NCBI RefSeq assembly: GCF_000702585.1
Contig: NZ_JNIQ01000001.1
Coordinates: forward strand, 2,547,001 to 2,611,000
Direction: 5' to 3'
Length of the DNA: 64,000 nucleotides
DNA from: Exiguobacterium aurantiacum DSM 6208
Lineage (GTDB): Bacteria; Bacillota; Bacilli; Exiguobacteriales; Exiguobacteriaceae
The notes beneath the pieces were generated by a model. It had not been told where the DNA came from. It was given only the letters and a program-made list of their open reading frames with translations, and searched no databases. The translations under genes were made by a program, and so were the position numbers. Positions 57,516 to 64,000 of the stretch are shown piece after piece (the stretch's first letter is position 1; each line of letters starts with the position of its first letter).

Positions 57516-59027
57516 TCAATTCGCGCTGCAGCGCCGCTTCCACATCACAAGTCCCGTCAAAAAGATTGGAATAGCGATGACGAGCAGGCCAATCGTCCAC
57601 ATGTTCACTTCCGATTCCTCGACGATGTAGGCGTTCGCGCTCTCACCGGCAAGTTTGATCGTGAACGTGCCACGTTTTTCAGTGACGAGTTGTGAGAACA
57701 GGAGACCGCGAAGGCGTGTGTCTTCACCGACTTCGCTTACCTCGAATTGAATCTCTCTGTCTTCTCCGTTCATATTGATGGCATATAAGGCGACATCATC
57801 GCCATTCCGGCGCTCGAACACGGCCATCCCGTCTTCGGACGCGAGCATTCGCTGTTCACCGGTTGCGAACACCGGATATTCGGCGCGCATCCGGTTCATC
57901 GTCGCGACGTATGCTTGCAAGTCCTCATTTCCAGGGAAATCGGTCATGTCGCGGTTCGCCGGATCGGCGCCACCTGTTTGGGCATTCTCCGTCCCTTGAA
58001 AGACGATCGGCATGCCTGGTGACGCATACAGGGCGAACAACCCGAGTCGTAAACGGCGTTCAGCCGACTCGGCGCCGCCACGTTCAGCGACGTGCATGAA
58101 TCGTTCCACGTCATGGTTGTCGAGGAACGTCGCCATTTGGTTCGGGTCGTTGAAGAACGTCTGGGCGTAGCTTGCGGCGACATCGATCTCGTCGACGTTC
58201 GCCTGCTTTTGCGCCATCGTCTTGGCGACGCGGTCATAAAACGTAAAGTTCGTGATGCTGTTGAAGCCTAGGTCATCATATTCGGCGACATACTGCGGAT
58301 TCGGGTCGAACACCTCGGCTAACAGATAAAAGTCTGGGTCGACCGCACGCACCGCTTCGACGAAATCTTCCCAAAACGGCTTGTCGACGTGACGGACCGT
58401 ATCAAGGCGATAGCCGTCGATGCCGGTCTCTTCAATCCAGTACGTCGCTGCCTCGATCAAGTAGTCTTTCACTTCCGGGTCTTCGGTTTTAAAGTCTGGC
58501 AAGTCAAAGAGCCAATGTGTCTCGACTTGTTCTTGATCGTTCCATAAAACGATCGGTAACTCGTCATGGAACCAGTCTGGCTTCTCTTCGACCCAAGGAT
58601 GACCCGGGCCGACGTGGTTGACGACGAAATCGAGGATGACTTTCATGTCTCGCTTATGCGCCTCGTCGACGAGTTCCTGTAAATCTTCTTTCGTCCCGAA
58701 CTGCGGGTCGATCTCATAAAAATCTTTAATCCAATAGCCGTGGTAGCCGTCCGGCATATTCTCAAACACCGGCGTCAACCAGATGGACGTGAAACCGAGC
58801 GACTCGATGTAATCGAGCTTTTCAATGACGCCTCGAATATCTCCGCCATGGAAGGCTTTCGGGTCATCTTTGTCGACTTGGTCGTTGTTATCGGGATTTC
58901 CGTCAACGAACCGGTCGACCATAATAAAGTACATGCGTTCTTGTTCCCATGTTGCTGCTTCTTTCGCTCCGACAATTGTAGGAAACAAAAGAAGCGACAG
59001 GAGAACGAGCACGACGCCTCGCCTCAT
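57516..59027 (-). CDS. Exported, membrane-anchored alpha-amylase (GH13)
   Basis: A 503-residue amylase. Signal peptide 1-21 (ends TIVGAKE), GH13 barrel with the four conserved regions: DFVVNHVGP, GYRLDTVRHVDK (nucleophile Asp), LLAEVFD (acid Glu), FLDNHDVERF (third Asp). A small beta domain follows and then a C-terminal hydrophobic segment (MWTIGLLVIAIPIFLTGLVMWKRR), so the enzyme stays on the outer face of the membrane. It probably cuts starch or glycogen into dextrins for MalEFG. Confidence 0.93.
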   Translation of the reverse strand: MRRGVVLVLLSLLLFPTIVGAKEAATWEQERMYFIMVDRFVDGNPDNNDQVDKDDPKAFHGGDIRGVIEKLDYIESLGFTSIWLTPVFENMPDGYHGYWIKDFYEIDPQFGTKEDLQELVDEAHKRDMKVILDFVVNHVGPGHPWVEEKPDWFHDELPIVLWNDQEQVETHWLFDLPDFKTEDPEVKDYLIEAATYWIEETGIDGYRLDTVRHVDKPFWEDFVEAVRAVDPDFYLLAEVFDPNPQYVAEYDDLGFNSITNFTFYDRVAKTMAQKQANVDEIDVAASYAQTFFNDPNQMATFLDNHDVERFMHVAERGGAESAERRLRLGLFALYASPGMPIVFQGTENAQTGGADPANRDMTDFPGNEDLQAYVATMNRMRAEYPVFATGEQRMLASEDGMAVFERRNGDDVALYAINMNGEDREIQFEVSEVGEDTRLRGLLFSQLVTEKRGTFTIKLAGESANAYIVEESEVNMWTIGLLVIAIPIFLTGLVMWKRRCSAN

Positions 59028-59050
59028 ATCGCTTCCCCCTTAAGTGAGTA

Positions 59051-59884
59051 TTATCCTTTCGTACCACCCGCAGTGAGACCCGAGACGAAGTAGCGTTGGA
59101 ACATGAAGAACAAGAGCACGATTGGGAGGGCCGAAAGGACGGCGCCTGCCGCGAACAACGTGAAGTTGTTGTCGAACTCTCGAGAAATCATGTTAAAGAG
59201 ACCAACCGCAAGTGTCTGTTTCTCCGGTGAACGAAGGACGAGCGATGCCAAGATAAAGTCGTTGAACGGGCCCATGAAGTTGAACAGGGCAATCGTTGCG
59301 ACAATCGGCTTCGCGAGCGGCAAAATAATTTGCCAGAAGATACGAAGGTGACCGGCACCATCCATCCGAGCGGCTTCATCGAGCTCTTTCGGAATCGTAT
59401 CGAAGTAACCTTTGGCGAGATACGTGTTCATCGGAATCGCCCCGCCGGCGTACAGCAGGATGAGCGCCGTATGCGTGTCAAGAAGACCGAGCATGTTCAG
59501 GAGCACGTAAATCGCGATGATGGCAACGAATTGCGGCACCATTTGCAAGACGAGGAACAAGATGAGCGAGTTCTTCCGTCCGACGAAACGATAACGCGAG
59601 AATACATAACCGGTGATCGTAACGAGAATGACCGCGAGTGCCATCGTGATGAAGGCAATCTTCAATGTATTCACATACCATAAACTATAATCTGAAATCG
59701 TTAGATCAAACAAGTTTTTATAGTGAATGAGCGTCGGATTGTCCGGAATGATTTTCGACGTGATCGTACGTCCCGGGTTGAACGACGTCCCCACTACCCA
59801 AAGCATCGGATAAAGGATGATGATCGACGCCAACGTCAAGATGACATAAGAGAGCGCCAGATTGATTCGTTTTTGTTTTTTCAT
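59051..59884 (-). CDS. malG: Maltodextrin ABC transporter permease, MalG type
   Basis: A 277-residue permease with six membrane segments and the EAA loop ELDEAARMDGAGHLRIFWQIILPLAKP that contacts the ATPase. It begins two bases after the malF stop. No ATPase gene is here, so a shared MsmX-like ATPase is likely, as in Bacillus. Confidence 0.93.
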   Translation of the reverse strand: MKKQKRINLALSYVILTLASIIILYPMLWVVGTSFNPGRTITSKIIPDNPTLIHYKNLFDLTISDYSLWYVNTLKIAFITMALAVILVTITGYVFSRYRFVGRKNSLILFLVLQMVPQFVAIIAIYVLLNMLGLLDTHTALILLYAGGAIPMNTYLAKGYFDTIPKELDEAARMDGAGHLRIFWQIILPLAKPIVATIALFNFMGPFNDFILASLVLRSPEKQTLAVGLFNMISREFDNNFTLFAAGAVLSALPIVLLFFMFQRYFVSGLTAGGTKG

Positions 59885-59885
59885 A

Positions 59886-61238
59886 TCAAATCATATCCTC
59901 GTCTTTGAAAGATTTTGTCCGACGGAACTGGATGACGGCAAGTGTCATGATGAAGAATGACAAGATGAGCGTGATCGCAGCCGCAAGTCCGTATTGCGGG
60001 TTGGCACCGAGAGACAATTTGTAAATCCATGAGATCAAGATGTCGGTACCGCCGGCCGTCTGTCCTGGCACAGCTGGTCCCCCACCGTTGAAGAGATAAA
60101 TCAAGTTGAAGTTGTTGAAGTTGAACGTGAACTGCGTGATCAAGATCGGTGCTGTTGCGAACAAGAGCATCGGCAACGTGATCAAGCGGAACTTATCAAA
60201 GATTGTTGCGCCGTCAATCGTCGCGGCTTCATACAAGTCACCCGGGATCGACTGCAACACACCCGTCATGAGCGTCATGATGAACGGGAAGCCTAGCCAC
60301 CACTGAATCAAGATGAGCGCGCTTCGCGTCGCCGTCGGGTCCGTCATCCAACTGATCGGGTCAAGCCCGAACGCCGGGAGGATCGTCGTGTTGAACACAC
60401 CGAACGATTCGTTGAACATCGAACGGAAAATCAAGATCGTGATGAACGCCGGTACGGCCCATGACAAGATCAAAATCGAACGGAACAAGCGACGGAAACG
60501 GAGTCCTTCTTGGTTCAACAGAACCGCAAGGAAGATCCCGATCGCGATGACACCGACCGTTGAAGCGACCGTCCAGACGAGCGTCCAACCGAGGACGCTG
60601 ACGAACGTATCACGCCAGATGTCGATTTGGAAGATGCTCGTGAAGTTGCTGAATCCGATCCACTCGACGAGTTTCGCCGGTGGTGCGTTATTGTAGCGGT
60701 AGTTCGTGAAAGCGATCAAGAACGTGAAGATGAGCGGTAAAACGACAGTGAAGACGAGCAAGATGAGTGACGGGATCAACATCAAGTATGGGAATCCGTG
60801 GTCACGCAAGTTGCGAAGCTGCACTTGGAACGTTGGCACGTTTAGGTGCTGATCACGAATGCGACCGACTCGGTATGCGTCACGAATGTTCCAGATGTAA
60901 AACGCAATCCCGAAGAACAGTAAGATTAATGCGACAATACCTTCTACCATCAAGAAGATGGAGTGGTCGTTACGAGGTCCTGCTACTTCGCCAAGCGTGA
61001 TCAATCCCCAAAGGCCACCACGGTCGCCAGGTCCTGCGCCCGCGCCTTTGAAAAAGAGATCGTAGTTTACTGCGAAATAAGACATAATGACGATAAAGAA
61101 AGCGATCGCTTTCGCACGTTGATTGTTATAAAACTGTCCGGCTCCCGGAATGATCGAGAGTAATGCGGCGTTCCGGGCATGGTTGGTCGGTTTGTCCGGA
61201 CGTTGATCCGGCGTGTTCGGTTTCGGAATTGAAGCCAT
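59886..61238 (-). CDS. malF: Maltodextrin ABC transporter permease, MalF type
   Basis: A 450-residue permease. The N-terminal 150 residues hold extra segments (LLSIIPGAGQFYNNQRAKAIAFFIVIMSYFAVNY), as in Bacillus MdxF, and the core begins PYLMLIPSLILLVFTVVLPLIF. The EAA loop is LYEAATIDGATIFDKFRLITLPML. ATG 61238 is chosen (AAGGAG nine bases upstream); a TTG at 61244 lies too close. An operator and a terminator-like hairpin lie between malE and malF. Confidence 0.92.
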   Translation of the reverse strand: MASIPKPNTPDQRPDKPTNHARNAALLSIIPGAGQFYNNQRAKAIAFFIVIMSYFAVNYDLFFKGAGAGPGDRGGLWGLITLGEVAGPRNDHSIFLMVEGIVALILLFFGIAFYIWNIRDAYRVGRIRDQHLNVPTFQVQLRNLRDHGFPYLMLIPSLILLVFTVVLPLIFTFLIAFTNYRYNNAPPAKLVEWIGFSNFTSIFQIDIWRDTFVSVLGWTLVWTVASTVGVIAIGIFLAVLLNQEGLRFRRLFRSILILSWAVPAFITILIFRSMFNESFGVFNTTILPAFGLDPISWMTDPTATRSALILIQWWLGFPFIMTLMTGVLQSIPGDLYEAATIDGATIFDKFRLITLPMLLFATAPILITQFTFNFNNFNLIYLFNGGGPAVPGQTAGGTDILISWIYKLSLGANPQYGLAAAITLILSFFIMTLAVIQFRRTKSFKDEDMI

Positions 61239-61273
61239 CCTCAATTTCTCCTTTCAATTTGAGCAAATCAATC

Positions 61274-61289
61274 GAGCAAGCGTTTGCTC
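61274..61289. promoter_or_regulatory. LacI-type operator upstream of malF
   Basis: GAGCAAGCGTTTGCTC, a near-perfect palindrome 36 bp upstream of malF, matching the other maltose-locus sites. Confidence 0.6.
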
Positions 61290-61305
61290 AATTCTAGAAA
61301 ATGAG

Positions 61306-61329
61306 GGGGAACGCCAGTTGGCGTACCCC
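61306..61329 (-). terminator. Hairpin between malE and malF
   Basis: GGGG-A-ACGCC / GGCGT-A-CCCC around AGTT, with only a weak T run on the minus strand (TCATTTTC). It would give partial termination or stabilise malE mRNA, as is common after binding-protein genes. Confidence 0.6.
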
Positions 61330-61343
61330 GTCATTTCAGTTCC

Positions 61344-62609
61344 TTATTGGTTGTTCGCTTGGATTTGTTGCTCGATGACTTTCACAGCATCGTCAGCTGA
61401 TTTTTGTGCATCTTGCTTGCCAGTTGCAACGAGCTGAAGTGCTTGTGCCATTGGCTCCCAAACTTGTCCCATTTCAGGAATGTTAGGCATTGGGATCGCG
61501 TTTGTCGCTTGATCGAATACCGCTTTCGCTACTTCGTTCGACGTGATTGTCTCGTTCGACTCGAGTGCTGCTACTGGTGGGATTTCGTTGTATGTTTCAA
61601 ACATTGCCAATGCGTTTTCTTCATTCGTCAACTCTTGAAGGAACTTTTCAGCCCACTCTTGGTTTTCTGTGTAAGCTGAAAGGGCATATGTTTTCACACC
61701 CATGAACGTCTTGATTGGCTCACCGTTCGGAAGTGTTGGCATTGGAGCCGCTCCGAGATTCACGCCTGCTTCTGTGTAACTAGCTACAGCCCATGGTCCG
61801 TTCATGACTGAATGAGCTTTCTTCTCAGTGAAGAGTTGGTCCATCGCTTGACCACCAGACTCTCCGATCAATCCTTTAGGGAAGAGACCTTCTTCGTACC
61901 ATTTACCGATGTATTCGAATCCTTCAACCGCGCCTTCGTTGTTCAAACCGATATCCGTTGGGTCGAGTGCGCCACCGTCCTCTTTGAACACGTATCCGCC
62001 GAATCCAGCGACAACACCATGTGCGAAGTAGAAGTTATCCCAAAGTGCGAGGAATCCGTACTGTCCGTCAGCTTTCACATCGTTTGATAACTTGTAAAGG
62101 TCGTCCATAGATGCTGGAGCTTCAGCCAGCAAGTCTTTGTTGTACATGAGAACTGGTGTCTCAACTGATTTTGGATATCCGTAAGCTTGACCATCGAACA
62201 TGACAGCTGATTTCGCAGAGTCTGTGAACGCGTCAAGTGATCCTTCGTCAGCGATTGGAGCCAAGTGACCTTGGTCTACGATTGTACCGATCTGGTCGTG
62301 TGGTATGAGCACGATGTCTGGACCTTTTCCAGCCGGACCGTCAAGCGCAAGCTTGTCTTTTTGGTCTGTCATCTGTACTTCGACAACTTCAACTTTTACG
62401 CCATGCTCTTCTTCGAACGCCTTCGCAACTTCTTTCGTTGTTTCAGACTTGTCGTTGTCTTCCCAGATGACGATCTTTTCAGGTTTGTTCTCGCTTGAAG
62501 AACCACCTTCATTCGTCGAACCGTTGTCCGTACCGCCACCACATGCAGCAAGTGCACCAAATGCGAATACTGCTGTTGAAAGTCCTGCTACCATCTTTTT
62601 CATCTTCAT
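61344..62609 (-). CDS. malE: Maltodextrin-binding lipoprotein, MalE type
   Basis: A 421-residue solute-binding lipoprotein. The lipobox is in FGALAACGGG; a Gly/Ser/Asn linker follows and then the family-1 fold (KIVIWEDNDKSETTKEVAKAFEEEHGVKVEVVEV; GPDIVLIPHDQIGTIVDQGHLAPI; VMNGPWAVASYTEAGVNLGAAPMP). It feeds MalF/MalG. ATG 62609 follows GGGGAGG nine bases upstream. AT-richer codon use points to high expression. Confidence 0.93.
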   Translation of the reverse strand: MKMKKMVAGLSTAVFAFGALAACGGGTDNGSTNEGGSSSENKPEKIVIWEDNDKSETTKEVAKAFEEEHGVKVEVVEVQMTDQKDKLALDGPAGKGPDIVLIPHDQIGTIVDQGHLAPIADEGSLDAFTDSAKSAVMFDGQAYGYPKSVETPVLMYNKDLLAEAPASMDDLYKLSNDVKADGQYGFLALWDNFYFAHGVVAGFGGYVFKEDGGALDPTDIGLNNEGAVEGFEYIGKWYEEGLFPKGLIGESGGQAMDQLFTEKKAHSVMNGPWAVASYTEAGVNLGAAPMPTLPNGEPIKTFMGVKTYALSAYTENQEWAEKFLQELTNEENALAMFETYNEIPPVAALESNETITSNEVAKAVFDQATNAIPMPNIPEMGQVWEPMAQALQLVATGKQDAQKSADDAVKVIEQQIQANNQ

Positions 62610-62665
62610 GATGAAAAACCTCCCCAAGGAAATTAGTATGGTCAGATTTGCGCAACCGCGCTGAA

Positions 62666-62702
62666 CGACTGATTTTATTCAAATCCGCTACGAAATCAGT
62701 CG
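62666..62702 (-). promoter_or_regulatory. Long hairpin in the malE 5' leader
   Basis: CGACTGATTT (62666-62675) is the exact complement of AAATCAGTCG (62693-62702); one mismatch further out, TGA/TCA extends it. No T run follows. It lies between the promoter/operator and the SD of malE. Confidence 0.55.
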
Positions 62703-62707
62703 CTCAG

Positions 62708-62766
62708 TGAAAACGTTTGCATCCTCACCTCAATTTTTATTATACAGTTGTGTAAGCGTTTTACAA
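62708..62766 (-). promoter_or_regulatory. malE promoter with two operators
   Basis: On the minus strand TTGTAA (62766-62761), 16 bases, TATAAT (62744-62739). TGTAAGCGTTTTACA (62751-62765), cre-like, fills the spacer; TGAAAACGTTTGCA (62708-62721), matching the LacI-type site, lies just past the start. Confidence 0.75.
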
Positions 62767-62859
62767 GTCTTTTTTTTAGGATTTTTTCTTGCCGTTAACC
62801 CATTTATCTCTTTTTTAATTTTTTGTCGTCGTTTCTTCAATAATTATCGTGATGTACGA

Positions 62860-62910
62860 TTGACAAAATGTAAACGCTTTATTAACCTTTGCTTGAGCAA
62901 ACGTTTTCGC
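62860..62910 (+). promoter_or_regulatory. Neopullulanase promoter with two operators
   Basis: TTGACA (62860-62865), 17 bases, TAACCT (62883-62888, weak). TGTAAACGCTTTAT (62869-62882), cre-like, fills the spacer; GAGCAAACGTTTTCGC (62895-62910) lies just past the -10, mirroring the malE side. Confidence 0.6.
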
Positions 62911-62963
62911 AACTGTTGTTTCATTTCAGAATCGACAGTGTAAAATGGTTATATCCCCAATAG

Positions 62964-64000
<1,037 letters not shown>

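Overview
The window looks like chromosomal DNA of a low-G+C-phylum (Bacillota, Bacillales) bacterium with a moderately GC-rich genome, most likely an Exiguobacterium. The basis is the conserved yqeG-yqeH-aroE-yhbY-nadD-yqeK-rsfS-yqeM block, strong AGGAGG-type ribosome binding sites with several TTG starts, bdbDC and ltaS genes, PerR-, CcpA- and LacI-type operators, and a clade-3 catalase. The genus is an inference; no rRNA or tRNA is present.

Layout. 1-14.5 kb: small stress, redox and transport units (Ohr end, phosphoesterase, zinc alcohol dehydrogenase, cation efflux, an ABC-F ATPase with an attenuator-like leader, two UlaG-like hydrolases, aldo/keto reductase, hemolysin III, a FrnE-like DsbA, a RelE/antitoxin pair, an MFS exporter). 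14.5-15.9 kb: an intact ISL3-family element. 15.9-17.6 kb: bdbD-bdbC-sco thiol/copper operon on the minus strand. 17.7-21.1 kb: a diguanylate cyclase and an IS150-type IS3 element that splits the terminator shared with odhAB. 21-25.2 kb: odhAB under a cre site. 25.5-30.8 kb: ABC-2 exporter with an ECF-like promoter, isochorismatase, methyltransferase, lipoteichoic acid synthase. 30.9-31.4 kb: a 515-bp internally deleted IS1182-family element, again inside a terminator. 31.5-35.7 kb: a persulfide/thiosulfate island (TauE, two rhodaneses, CstB, membrane-TlpA fusion) around a CsoR-type operator. 35.7-39.5 kb: nitroreductase, unknown gene, PerR-controlled catalase. 39.6-46.4 kb: the yqe/nadD/aroE block and psd. 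46.5-54.4 kb: HAD phosphatase, nucleosidase, YitT, GH65 phosphorylase and a general-stress (YflT/YsnF) cluster. 54.6-56.4 kb: an intact IS1182-family element, inside the terminator of a LacI regulator. 56.4-64 kb: maltodextrin locus (LacI, membrane-anchored amylase, MalG, MalF, MalE, divergent neopullulanase).

How it fits together. The maltodextrin genes and the GH65 phosphorylase share GCAAACG-type operators; at the divergent malE/neopullulanase promoters each spacer holds a cre-like site and each start region holds a LacI-type operator. The sulfur genes are driven by two overlapping divergent promoters that enclose a single operator.

The most notable observations are: (i) three of the four mobile elements sit inside rho-independent terminator hairpins; (ii) the IS1182-type leader is a long hairpin that also exists as a solo 100-bp copy with compensatory changes in its stem; and (iii) the ABC-F gene has a leader with two overlapping micro-ORFs, a terminator and a possible antiterminator. 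No CRISPR array, phage or restriction system was seen.
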